Source of the DNA: Meandrina meandrites | Lineage: Eukaryota > Cnidaria > Anthozoa > Scleractinia > Meandrinidae | NCBI GenBank assembly: GCA_963693305.1 | Contig: OY855914.1 | Span: forward strand, 18,819,472 to 18,883,471 | Direction of reading: 5' to 3' | Length of the DNA stretch: 64,000 nucleotides | Part shown: positions 33,601 through 43,710 of the stretch, one piece after another | Layout of the letters: every line of letters starts with the position of its first letter | Position numbering within the stretch: the first letter of the stretch is position 1 | Program-made: the position numbers and the translations under genes | Notes under the pieces: generated by a model | What the model was told of the DNA's origin: nothing | The model's database searches: none | Seen by the model: only the letters and a program-made list of their open reading frames with translations

Positions 33601-34149
33601 AGAGAGGAAGCAGAAATGATTGGACGGCTGCTGGGCGTTCAGCCTTTGTTAGGGCAGCACGCAACGAAGCAAGCGGTACTTCAAAGGATAGCTTCTGTGA
33701 GTCTGATACATTTTGCTGCACATGGTGATGCTGAAAGAGGAGAAATTGCGCTTTCCCCTCCAAAATCTCTTACCGAGATTCCACAAGAAGACGACTACCT
33801 TTTGAAAATGTCTGACATTTCAAAAGTTCAACTGCGAGCTCAACTGGTAGTACTGAGTTGCTGTCACAGTGGCCGTGGACAAATTAGAGCGGAGGGAGCT
33901 GTTGGAATCGCTCGTGCGTTCTTAGGATCTGGTGCACGCTCAGTGTTGGTGGCACTTTGGGCACTAGAAGACAGCGCAACAAAGCAGTTCATGACTTGTT
34001 TCTACGAGCACCTTGTTCGCGGGGAAAGCGCCAGTGAGTCTCTTCACGAGGCAATGAAGTGGATGAGAGATAACGGCTTTACCAAAGTTTCCGAGTGGGC
34101 ACCGTTTATGCTGATTGGAGATAACGTGACATGTGGCTTCAGAAAATAA
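30646..34149 (+). CDS. TPR-CHAT domain protein (caspase-like CHAT protease, TTC28-like)
   Basis: A single open frame of 1167 codons. I start it at the ATG at 30646; the frame is closed upstream by TGA at 30619-30621, and the codon just before is GTG. Residues 1-145 are helical and probably hold degenerate TPRs. Residues 146-665 are 13 TPR units of exactly 40 residues (typical form NLGTVFQSLGEYVKAKEYLEK). A linker follows with one hydrophobic stretch (YISYLAQSVFLWIL) and an acidic segment. The CHAT domain covers about 850-1167, with its entry motif YRVPFAAL, catalytic His in HFAAHGD (H1026) and Cys in LSCCHSG (C1073). CHAT domains are clan CD, caspase-like cysteine peptidases, and the TPRs probably bind the partner or substrate. 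Both catalytic residues are present, so activity is plausible but its target is unknown. No intron interrupts the frame. A GTAAGT donor directly after the stop (34152) and an acceptor (TTGTTGTAG, 34688) suggest a 3' UTR intron. Confidence 0.92.
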   Translation: MNSIEEIIEAIGIALVVATFLLNTGRALKAIELCKEILIMLNNIAPSIKQQFGKLVYKINGGIYKTLFKAYRLVHDNTSAITYGKKLLAIYCECCDTVYEGKFSIHLAQIYKGQCKYVEAIELTERAITIMRETGDKREEAIAYATLGSVFQTLGEYVKSKESLEKALAISMEIGDRAAIAGSYGNLGTVFKSLCDYVKAKESLEKALAISMEIGDRAAIAGSYGNLGMVFQSLGDYAKAIEYLEKALAINMEIGDRAGEAANCGNLGSVFQSLGEYAKSKEYLEKSLAISMEIGDRAGEAANCRNLGSVFQSLGEYVKAKEYLEKSLGISMEIGNKPEIAVSYGNLGTVFKSLGDYAKSKEYLEKSLAISMEIGNRAGEAANYGNLGNVFQSLGEYVKAKEYLEKSLAMKMEIGDRTGEAANCGNLGTVFQSLGEYVKAKEYHEKALAISIEIGHRAAISAGYANLGTVYICIGDYAKFKEYFEKSLAISMEIGDRAAKAECYANLGIAFRNLGDYVKAKEYLEKALAIKRKIGDRAGVALCYRNLGTVYLDLRKFRESKEHLKKALAITINIGDRDSEAALNRCLGHVDFSLGDSFKAKMFYEKALAIEIEIGHRGGEAEGYLSLAKAYHSLADYVIAEEYLEKALSISKDIRYSETEFGCYCYLTLAKLSQGKFQEAYCYLLRSIEKCEEMRGFNTDKDDINISFADVHTFPYKCLSELLCDARFPNHALYVAELGRARALADLMATQYSAETHISADPQSWIGIENVMTKQTNCTCLYISYLAQSVFLWILKTSGVISFRKKTVDKNTLYKTLAHPAENLDEFFAIMAKRFRSFGILPEEVCEDRSLNDMEPAETDSSQEESHAALRQGEDEENPEPSLTLFQEMLINPVSDLLEEPEIIIVPDRNLYRVPFAALLDKNGKYLSETFRIRTVPSITTLKLIQDSPADYHSQTGALIVGDPDVGHVIFNGRLYKNFYPLSGAREEAEMIGRLLGVQPLLGQHATKQAVLQRIASVSLIHFAAHGDAERGEIALSPPKSLTEIPQEDDYLLKMSDISKVQLRAQLVVLSCCHSGRGQIRAEGAVGIARAFLGSGARSVLVALWALEDSATKQFMTCFYEHLVRGESASESLHEAMKWMRDNGFTKVSEWAPFMLIGDNVTCGFRK
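31081..32640 (+). repeat. 13 x 120-bp coding tandem repeat (TPR units)
   Basis: Units begin with AACCTAGGAA or a close variant every 120 bp (31081, 31201, 31321 and so on to 32521) without any indel. Neighbouring units are highly similar. The halves 31141-31198 and 31261-31318 are the same over more than 50 bases. This points to recent unit duplication or gene conversion inside the gene. The first and the last three units are most diverged. Confidence 0.92.
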
Positions 34150-36801
34150 AAGTAAGTTGAACATAGCGAAGAAAACATTTCATGATTTTGGTTAGTTAGT
34201 TTTCGGTGTGAGTTAAATCCAAGTTAAAAGTATCTTTCATTTCATTACAACTTATGAAGTCAGGTTAAAAATGTTACCGTGTCGCTTCAACTAAATTCCT
34301 GTTGTTGAGATATTTGCTAAAGCCAAAACATTTGTTGGGAGGTGATCAGATCACGCATTTTTGTGATCTTTCTACCAAATTAAAGTGGTTTCTTTCAAAA
34401 GTTTCCTATCCATTTAATAGCAAATAGCAATTTTCAATAAGCAAAAGTAGTGTTTTCAGTTCAGATCTTTTTCTGGGCTAATATCTGACATTTCAATTTT
34501 TGGACAGTGCTGGAAGACAAAATATGAAGAAGTGTGTCGGGCCGACTCCATCATCAGCTGGGATGGCGGTTTTCAACTTACACTGCTTTTACTTTTTGAA
34601 AAGACTAAATGGGAAATTCTTATACAGTGTTGAACCCTTTTCGATCAATTTTCCTTAAATTCAGTTTTGTCTTTTCTGTTGTTGTAGGAAGAAGAGGCCT
34701 TTATCAGTGGAGGACTCGTGGAGGACTTCATGCAGACAATATCAAGCAATGATCATGCGTGAAGGAATTCCTGCGATTGCAGTGTAAAGTAACAAAAAAC
34801 AGCGTTGATTTCCGCAAACGGGTCGCGAACGGGTGAAATACGCGCAGTTTTAAAGGGGGTTTTGTCACGGATTTCAACAGATTTTCGAACAGCCATAATT
34901 TGTATTTGTGTCGTAGGAAACGAAAAGATAATCAGTCAGTTTTATTAAAAATTGCTATCTTTGAGCACTGAAACTGTTAACAAGCATCTTTGGCTGCAGA
35001 TGGCTTGGATGAAAATGGATTGCAACTTGAAAAATTAAGGATAAACGTTTCAAGTTGTTTCAGAGCGTCGTCAAAAAATCAATATTTATAGCGTTCGTTT
35101 GGTTTCTATCCGCAAATGAAAGTCATGTCTTCCTCTGGATGCTCAAAGAATAATTCTTTGAACCTCTAGATAATTTTTTCATGGGTTAAGCTGCCTAACA
35201 CTAATTTCAAAACAGTTTAGAACAAAAATCTGCAAAATCCCCGTGACGTAGCTCCTTTAAATTAAAATGGGAAAGTAGGTTGTCGAGGAAGTGGTGGGGG
35301 TGGTGGTGATGGGGGGGGGGGGGGGGGAAGGGGGGAGGTGGGGGCGGAAGGTGGGGTGTAAGGGAGTGTAAGGGGAGGGAACACTTCCAAAACTAGCTCT
35401 AACTTTTCGTTTGTGCAAAACCGTACCGGATCGAAACCGCGTAAGCGATAGGGATAGCAAGTCCCGTGGTAACCGAAAAGCCTATCCAGGTCGGTTTCTC
35501 ATTGGTTCTGATCGGTGTCTATCGCTGCTTTTAAAGGAAAACGCTTCTTTTGGTGGGTTTGGGGGGGGGGGGGGGGGGGGCTTTACTCTTGGGCTGCAGA
35601 AAGTGTTTCTGGGCCGATCCATGTACTATAATCTTGCCAAATGTGAGAACAAGCCCAATGATGAATGTGTGAAGAATTGGGAGAGAGAAAAAACGCAATC
35701 TCCAGATACAACGCCGGGAGTTACGGGAAGACACGAAGGATTCTGTCCCTTGGTCTCTTCCTGTGACTTCTCGTCCGCCTTCATCCACTCTAGTTTTCAG
35801 TTCTCTCGCGCACCAAAAACATGCAAATAGCGACTGGGCACATGTCTGCTTGTTGATTTGCGAGAAATGTTTATTGAAATCTTTTTGATTAAGAAAATAC
35901 ATAACTGGACACATAAAGTCGAACATAATAAACTTATTAATCATACAGTTATTATAGGAAAAGAACTATTTCATTGTTAGATGTAAGATTGTTAAGCGGA
36001 GCTTGACTCCAGGAGGGAATTCCATTAGGTATGCTCGTCGTTTCGCTTAGAGGTGCTAATTACCAACTTTGGTCTCACTTAGGGAGTTCATGACAAAACG
36101 CAAATATTTTTTTCCCGATAGAGATTTTGTTCAGGGTTATACGTGAAGAAATAAAAAAATACACTGTCACACAGTACTGGGGATCTTGACCAATCAGATG
36201 TGATAATGGTGAGTACTTACCATTTAGCCAAAAAAAAAATCCGGAAAGTTCGCTTGAAAGTCAAATGGAACAGTAATCTCCCAGAAAATCCATTCGGAAA
36301 TCGTGGAATACCTCCACAGGTACTCATCTTTATCCGTTGGGAATGGAGCATCGGAGATTTCCTTGCCATTGACCACGTTACCCAGTGCCAGTCTCTCATC
36401 AACGAAAAACAATAACAGGAAACCGAACAGCAAATGGTAAGCAGCATCTCTTTCGGTTGTTTTGCTGATTTCGAGAAAACTGTTACCACTATTCAATGGT
36501 CATCCCAACCGCTTCCTTTAGACAAATTGTAAGTACCCGATATCTTTTAGGAATCAAGAAAGCTTGATCCACGCCCAGATTGATCTCCTTTAGAGGTTTA
36601 ATTCAAATTTTTCCGACGAGCATTCCCTTCCCTTTCATATGGTAGCTCCCCCTCCAAGAAGCTTGCCGCTACTAAAAACTAAACTCAGAGCTATATACAA
36701 AATAGAACTAATTACAGCCAGGAAAAACGAAATAGAAACTATACATTATAAAAAGTCGCAGCCGTAATTGGCTTATTTAGCACAGTATTGTTTAACCTAC
36801 A
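34150..36801. other. Region downstream of the TPR-CHAT gene, non-coding
   Basis: It probably holds the 3' UTR. G-runs of 17 (35311-35327) and 20 (35561-35580) occur, and frames on both strands overlap around them without motifs. The stretch 36230-36500 looks like a dispersed repeat (two GTAAG-bearing halves around CCTCCACAGGTACTCATC), but I cannot fix its ends. Confidence 0.4.
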
Positions 36802-36805
36802 TTAA

Positions 36806-37207
36806 AGGGAATCTCCACTCTCACGACAAGAAGACTTTGAATTGTTTGAAATAATTCCTAAATTCTAAATTTTATAGGTCAAGGGAGATGTAACATTCAA
36901 TAATAACATAAATGGAAAAGTTTATTGCTTTTATATTTCCCGAGCGCCGCCATTCTGGATTTTATGACGTGTTATGGTTGCCGCTATTGTTTGGAAGCAG
37001 AGGATCTTTTGTGTGAAACAATTGGGCAACCATTACACGTCATAAAATCCAAAATGGCGGCGGATGGGAAATTTTAAAGCCACAAACTATTTCACTTTTT
37101 GTTACAATTAAATGTTATTTGTCCCTTGACCTGAAAGATTTGGAAATTAGGCATTATTTCAAAGAATCCAGCGTCAACTTGTCTTGTCGTAAGAATGGAG
37201 GTCTCCT
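36806..37207. mobile_element. TTAA-flanked 402-bp palindromic MITE (E0)
   Basis: TTAA stands at 36802-36805 and 37208-37211. The ends are inverted (AGGGAATCTCCACTCTCACG on the left; AGGAGACCTCCATTCTTACG from the right) and the match continues inward (ACGACAAG, AAATTCTAAA-type sequence, GCCGCCATTTTGGATTTTAT). The whole element folds back on itself. TGACGT lies 159 bp from the left end and its complement 165 bp from the right. It is non-coding and non-autonomous. Confidence 0.8.
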
Positions 37208-37211
37208 TTAA

Positions 37212-37860
37212 CAGTATATGAAATTTAGATTGTTTTACTCATCAAAATTCAACATACGCGAATATCAAAAATAAATCAAAGTTGTATTTTCTATCTGTAA
37301 CCTAAGGTTTTTGTCATTTTTTTGTTGTGACTTTTTATAGCATGTAATTAAGTAGTGTAACGAATTGCCAATAAAATTGTGAAACTGAAAACGCATGAGT
37401 TGTGTCTATTTTCTGTAGCGCTGATACTGAATATTATTTCTTTTCTTTCTTATTACATCACCATCACAAGTTTCATGCATCAGTTACAAACCGGAGACCT
37501 CCGTTATCTTTCGGATTTAGCTGGCCAAAGTCTAGTGCTCGCTATATTTGCGATGCTGTTTCTTTCGCTTGGTCGTTAAATGTACTTTCGGGTGGTTATA
37601 ATAAACAATTTTATTATAATGTTACTAACTTTTGTATATAAGTCTTTCTGTTAGCTTATTCAAGTGAATGCTATTGCTAAGTACTTCATGTTGTGTTATT
37701 TGCCTTTTTCAAAGTCAATCTTTGCAAAGTTTATCTGGGGACTCTTAAGATACAGTTCAAAAAAAAAGAATTACACGCAAAAACAATATGAAAATGTGAT
37801 TGCAACATTGAAAATGGCTGAATAATTTAGACAGAAGTATAGAAGTTAAAAATATATGTA
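37212..37860. other. Non-coding spacer between TTAA elements
   Basis: No gene or repeat recognised. Confidence 0.4.
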
Positions 37861-37864
37861 TTAA

Positions 37865-39692
37865 AGGTCAAATGAACCAAAATTTCGAATTTTCTTTTTT
37901 TTTACGCCAATTTGTTAATTAAGAACCAAATAAACATATTCCGAAGTTTCAAAGGAATTGGACTTTGCAAAACAGAGAAATTTCAAGTTGAAAAATGCTT
38001 AGTTTTGGCCTTCATAATCGTAGAGCGCTCGGGAAAATTGTCGGGAAATTTTCGGAACATGAAACTGTGACGTCAGTATTGGTGCGCTGTGAAATTGCGG
38101 GAAATTCAAAGTCTTTTAGTGATGAAGCTCACAAGAATGGAACATCATGGTGAACGTTTTGTGCAGCACTAAACTGCTTAAATGATTCTAAGTCAAAAGT
38201 AAGTACGTTTAAGTTTCCAGCAAATTCAAAGCTCAGGAAACAATGGCTTTTGAAAATGAAAAGAAAAGAATTTCAGCCAGAAAAAAACTCTCGCATTTCA
38301 GAGAAAATCTGGCAATACGTAGGTTTCTGGGTTCTGATTTCAAGCCGCTAAGACTCCACCTCAAAGAGGATGCTGTGCCGCGGACTATTTTTCTTTTTTG
38401 GGTTCGGAAAAGAAATCACGGGGAAGAATGCCTTCCGAAGCACAAAGACCCCACTGTCCGTTCGGCTTTTGCTAAACGAAGGAAGTTAGAGGTATGCATT
38501 TTGTACCTTTCTTATTCTACCTAGAGCTTAGATAGAGTATTTGTTATGATTATTAGCACTTTTACTTTGTTGGTTTGGCTGGTCATAATCAAGCATTAGA
38601 ATTTGAGTTCGTTAGTTCAATATCCTCGCCAAATAATTTGCTTCCATGCACGTGCACGTGCTTTTTGACGCGTATAAAATTAAGCTTCAAATATTGTATT
38701 TATGTTGGGTTTACAACCGTTAATTTCGAGCCCTAAATAACATGTACCGGCTAAATAAATATGGACCAAAAAACAGCTAATACAAACAGAACTCACAGTG
38801 TCCGCGGGGACACTGCGGGGACAGTGTGTAAAAGCTCAGCATTTATTTCAACACTGAATTTTCCTTCAGCTGAAAAGGAAACGAATTTATTCATTGAAAG
38901 TTTTACCCTGCGTGATGCTTTGCAGTTTCGAATTTGCATTGAGAAATACCCTTTCATTCAAGTTGATTTTTGTGTACAAATTTATTTTTGTGTTTTGTGT
39001 GACTCACGAGTACAGAAAAGAAACAGTGAATTCAATCTTAGCTTTTGCCGGGCCACATCCTAGGATAACTTCGCGCTGCATACCGATCCGGGTTGCAAGC
39101 CGCACACGTCCTGATAAGAATTACGTGCAAATCCAAAAAAACTGCATTTAGATTGGGGTATATAACAAAACTGATTGTTCTATACCAAGCTGAGCAGACT
39201 GATGATTTTTATACGCCATCCAGTGTTTGAAAACCTCCTATATCGTACAATGCTTACAATTTTACTCAGTGCTTTGATAATTATTAATCTTTGAAACTGG
39301 ATTACAATGTAGTAAAAAATATAACAACCATGTTAAAAAAAAGCTTAGATTCTTTCAGAATTACTTAAATTACTTAGACTGACTCAAACCCTCAAACTTT
39401 ACATTATTCGCTCTTTAAACGACGATCGTCTCTTCGATCGCAAAGCCTTGAAATAAAACTATTACGTCACAAAATTCAAAGCTCGGTCCATTCCTTCCAT
39501 TCCAGTGCGCGGTCATTTTGGAAACGTTTTCGTGAAGTCTTCGGAAATCTTCGTAGTTTTTGCTATAGTTCGCATTTTAAGGCTCAGAAAGCAAAATTTT
39601 TTCTTAAGTTTAGTTAATAATGAGTTCTTCTAGCGTTTGGTCGATTTAAAATCGCTAAAGAAAGAATGTCGAAATTTTGGTTCATTTGACCT
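37865..39692. mobile_element. TTAA-flanked 1.83-kb TIR element with THAP remnants (E1)
   Basis: TTAA stands at 37861-37864 and 39693-39696. The ends are inverted, AGGTCAAATGAACCAAAATT on both sides with continued TTCGA. A full TGACGTCA lies 203 bp from the left end and TTACGTCA 223 bp from the right. A broken THAP domain (38147-38491) is encoded just inside the left TIR. The left 420 bp is repeated at 63583-64000. TTAA targets together with a THAP domain fit the Kolobok superfamily; piggyBac also uses TTAA but has no THAP. No transposase core is left. Confidence 0.8.
38147..38491 (+). pseudogene. Broken THAP DNA-binding domain
   Basis: The parts of a THAP domain are all visible but in different frames. 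ATG GTG (38147) is followed after an apparent 4-base insertion by CAALNC (the C-x4-C zinc pair), then KFKFPANSKLRKQW, which is FKFP in the first copy's frame from 38196 with the invariant Trp. After a frame change come SDFKPLRLHLKED and AVPRTIF, the AVPTIF box that closes THAP domains (38372 onward). The expected C-terminal Cys-x2-His reads SEKIW, so the third and fourth zinc ligands are lost. A splice donor GAG then GTATGC (38492) ends the exon. The copy at 63863 keeps ATG GTG directly joined to the CAALNC codons. Confidence 0.75.
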
Positions 39693-39696
39693 TTAA

Positions 39697-42600
39697 AGTG
39701 CCACTCCGACGAAATTTCACATTTTTTTTTCGGAATTTTTTTGTTACAGAATAACTTACCGGTGACTGTAATGTGCTTTTACCCACAAACAAAAAAATAA
39801 TAAGCCTTCCTTCATCGAAATTTTGGGCTTCAAAAACTGCAATTTTCCGTCCGCCATTACTCGAAACTGGTTCCAGCTGAGCCCGCATATTTCACAGCGG
39901 CAGGTCCTCTTGTGACGTCAAACAAGTAACACGTGACCTGTCCTTTGCGATGTTTAGTTTGTTTTTGTGGGTTTTTGTCTAGATTTTGCTCGAAAATGTT
40001 TGGCAATTCTGCGGTGGGATTCTTGCCTTCCGAGTCAAATTTTCCTCCAACAAACCGAGAAAATGCAGGCCTTCAATCGTACAATGATCGTGTATTACGA
40101 ACGATCAAGAAGCCGCGAATTACTGAAGACAAGAAGCGATCAGAAGCTACAGTCCAGGCTACATACTTTTGATGGTCCAACTTCACAATTATACCCGGCC
40201 TTTTTGATCCACTTCGGCACACTAATTTTAGAAAATGGTACGTAGTGTGTTTTATTAGTTTTGTGCTATTTTGTTTTTTGCCAATGCTTTCGAAAGCATT
40301 CGTCATGGTGCAGTGAGCGGATTATGACTGCCTGATAGATCATCTTCATACGAAGTTCCAGTCTTATTATTGTCTGTTTACTATCGTTATCGTTTTGACG
40401 AGATTTTGAGGGAGTCTTTTGCTAGCGATGTCTCCGAAAATTGAGTCTGCTTTGGGTTCTTACCATCATTATCATGATCAGGTTCTCAGTCAATAGAACT
40501 AGATGTTAATAATAAAAGAAGTTATATTTGTTTGGAGGAATAGCACTGATTTATTTTAAGAGTGCAAAACTGATCACAAGAAATGAAAATAAATCACTGA
40601 AAACCATGGAATGCCATGATTGACTCAGTGGGGCTGAGATAATAAAATTTACATAAAAGTGATGTTATTTTATGTGAATAGAAACAGTACATTGATGAAT
40701 GTGGTTTAAAATTTCCCAAACCAGTTTTTTGTTTCCCTTTTAATTTGTTTCATCACATGATGATGAATATAAGAGACAACAAAAACTTAAAATCAAACTG
40801 CAGTTTCACAAGTTTTAAACCAAAGATAAATTTAAATAACTACAGCTGCAGTACAGTTTCTTACTTTGTCACAGCATTTTCATTCCATGTATATTTTGCA
40901 AGCAAGGTACATATTTTTCAACCTACAGAGAAACTGGCTTGAATATCCAAATTACTCATTCTTAAAGCTTTGGATCATTATAATCTTCAGTGCGCAAAGG
41001 CACATAATTATTGGTTGGCAAGTAGTGATACTGCAATTTCAACGACCCTAGTAGTAAACAAATGATTTCTATAAGATTTGCTTAAATGTACTTTACTTTG
41101 AATTTTCTAACTGAGATTGTTTGATTTCAATGCCATAATTTTTTAACAATTGTCTTGTGCGTTAATGTGCACCAGCAAGTTATGGTACACATGCAAAGTT
41201 TGGAGAACACCAAAGAAAGCAAAGAAAGGCAAGAGTTGCTCAGGGCGATAGCCAAGAGCAACTCTAGCTTCTAGAGTGTTTTCCAAACTTCCTGCTTGCA
41301 CCATAACTTGATAGTGCACAGCTAAAAGCATGAACCAACTGTTTTATAACAGTGCTGGTGTAAATGTACATTAAAACCTGCATGATAAAAAAAAAATATG
41401 TAAAAGCACAGTGACCCTGGTCAGGGCTTGAGCCCAGACAATTTGATCTGGCATCCAATGGGCTAAGCAATATTAGGCCATCGCATTTCCCACATGTTGC
41501 ACGTTTAGGTATGCTGAATTTGATTGTGCTATTCTGCTAGCTATGTGATGATCATTAATATTTAAACTCACAGACTGCAGACAGTGCTGAAGTTTGATGA
41601 TAATAAAAAAATATTATATAGTTACTACTCCATGTCTTTTGTCTTGTTTTGACTATTAAAAGTGCAAATTGCAGCTGTTGTTTCATGGGTTAAATAAATC
41701 ACTCTTGCATGGCATAGACAATAATTGGCTAATAGTTTGGGCCAATTTCTTTTTTGAGGCAATGCCAATTACCAGCTGTCCAGCAAAAAAAGGTAGTAAT
41801 TTGCCCAAAGGAAATGATTAAGACAAAATTAACTTCTTATAAATGTATCAGTGCTTTCACTTAGATGTGGCACCTTCTGGAGCTCTGGCAGGTATTTTGA
41901 GGTAAATCACTGACTGCAATCAATTGTTCAATAGTGCAGTTCCACATAAAGCTGAGGTGTTCAAAGCCAATATAGCTCTCTTGTGGGTGCTGCACAATGC
42001 AAGAGCAGCCACCTTAAAATCTTATTGAAAGAACTGATGCATTAACCTTAATTTGAAAAGGCAAATATCCAAAGAAGCATTGTATGTGAACATTAAATTT
42101 TATTTACATTACCTTACTTTTCAGCCTAACACTTTATTATTAGATACTGTGAGATAACCTTGGTATCAAACCTACAAATATGGCTTGTTAGTCTTTGGAT
42201 TGGTTGTATTTATCACTGCATGGGATAAAAGATGAGAACCAATTTATAATGTAGACATTCTCTTTTACTAGAAAATAGATTGGGAGCTTATGATTAAAAA
42301 AAATAAAACATTAAAATGGCTGTTAAAATTAGTATGCAGTTTGAAAGGTGGCCCTAACTGAAACCAAAGTAAACTGAGGCTGCCAAATTGAACATTGTTT
42401 GCTCCCAAGCTCCAAAATCTCAGGTAGGCAATAAAAGATAGAGGTAGCACACATGCACAAATATGTATTTCAAACTTTACTGTATGCTATAAATAGTTTC
42501 AGTTACATCACTCTGACTCTCAGATATCATATTCATCAGCCATTCAGAGAAAATGATGTGCTGAACAACCACAGTATCCTAGGCCTAGTTAACTCTGTAA

Positions 42601-43706
42601 AGCCTGACAAAAAATTGATCATCAGGTTGAGAAGATAAATAAAATATCACATTGTCAAAGGTCATCGACCTGCACCAAAACAAAAACAGAGTTTAGAAAG
42701 TATACTACATAAGACACTGCAATTCAATGCTTATCTTGTGTGGACAGAAAGATGGCCTCTGTTTCTCCTAAATTGTTCTAAAATCAAACTCTGGAAACTC
42801 CGTTCAAAAATGGAATACCAAACTTACTCAGGCAACGGAAGTTCGCTCGGCGTGTGCCCGGGGGGGGGGGGGGGGTACTCCCATATATGGGCTATATAGG
42901 TATGTGCCGCGGGATAGGGTATGGTTTTTGAGGTTCTCGGTCCTTAAATAGGGTATCATTTTTGCTCCTTTTGGCATTGTGTTCCCGGTGTTATCCTTAG
43001 ATAGGGTACCTAAATTCTATCAGCTAAAATAAATGCCAAACTACCCGTTCAACTAGTAGCAAACCGATTTTGTAAAGATTTGTGTTTTGCCGTGTGCGGT
43101 TAGCCGTCATTTGGATCGTCACCCATCGCTTCTCCTCTCCTTGAATAGGGTGTCATTTTTCGGGTTTGAGCCTTAAAAAGGGTACCAATTTTCGCTTTCT
43201 TTATCCTTAAATAGGGTCAGGGTTTAAGAACCTTCGCGGCACACCCCTATCCGAAATTTATGGGAGTACCCCCCCCGGGGGCGTGTGCGAGCAAATCTCA
43301 GCCATTTATTCTGTCAATATTTGAGATCACAGCTGCTCGAAGGTTTGACTGCTCACAACGTTGTTGTACTACACATCAAATTCCCAGCAAAATGAAGCTC
43401 ACTGTTGTTGCAGAACTGCATTTGAAATCTCAAAAGGTTGAATTAGCGAAGCGAAATTTTACAGAGCAACAAGCATTTCACGGGTTACTTGTTTGACGTC
43501 ACATCCGGTGAATTCGCGACCAAGACTCGTGATCCTCGGGAACGTGTTTGAATAATGGCGGCCAAAAAATCTCGACAAAAACAGTCGAAAAAAACGGCCT
43601 TCCCGCACTCGGACAGCAGAACGGTTTGGACAGGTGAGTAAGAACCACTGATAGATTAAGAAAATGCAAAAACATCGAGTTCGAAAATTTTGGTCGGAGT
43701 GGCACT
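39697..43706. mobile_element. TTAA-flanked 4.0-kb TIR element (E2)
   Basis: It shares TTAA 39693-39696 with E1 and TTAA 43707-43710 with E3. The ends are inverted, AGTGCCACTCCGACGAAATT and AGTGCCACTCCGACCAAAAT, with weaker similarity for about 230 bp inward (CCGCCATTA, TGACGTCAAACAAGTAAC). TGACGTCA lies 216 bp from the left end and 205 bp from the right. A 422-bp GC-tipped MITE is inserted at 42858-43279. Small frames near both ends (MFGNSAVGFL at 39995; MAAKKSRQKQ at 43555 with a GTGAGT donor at 43634) could be old exons, but I recognise no domain. Confidence 0.75.
42858..43279. mobile_element. 422-bp palindromic MITE with C/G-run tips
   Basis: The left end is CCGGGGG (16-G run at 42860-42875) then TACTCCCATATATGGGC. 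The right end, reverse complemented, is CCCGGGGGGGG then TACTCCCATAAATTTC. GGCGTGTGC flanks both sides (42849-42857 and 43280-43288), giving an 8- or 9-bp target duplication. The body repeats AAATAGGGTA-type motifs (42947, 42993, 43146, 43212). The duplication size suits a hAT- or Mutator-like mobiliser. It is nested in E2, so it is younger than E2. Confidence 0.75.
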
Positions 43707-43710
43707 TTAA

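Noticed and set aside
35411..35944. Overlapping 139- and 137-codon frames on opposite strands
   Set aside because: Both include a G20 run giving polyglycine or polyproline, neither has a motif, and they exclude each other.
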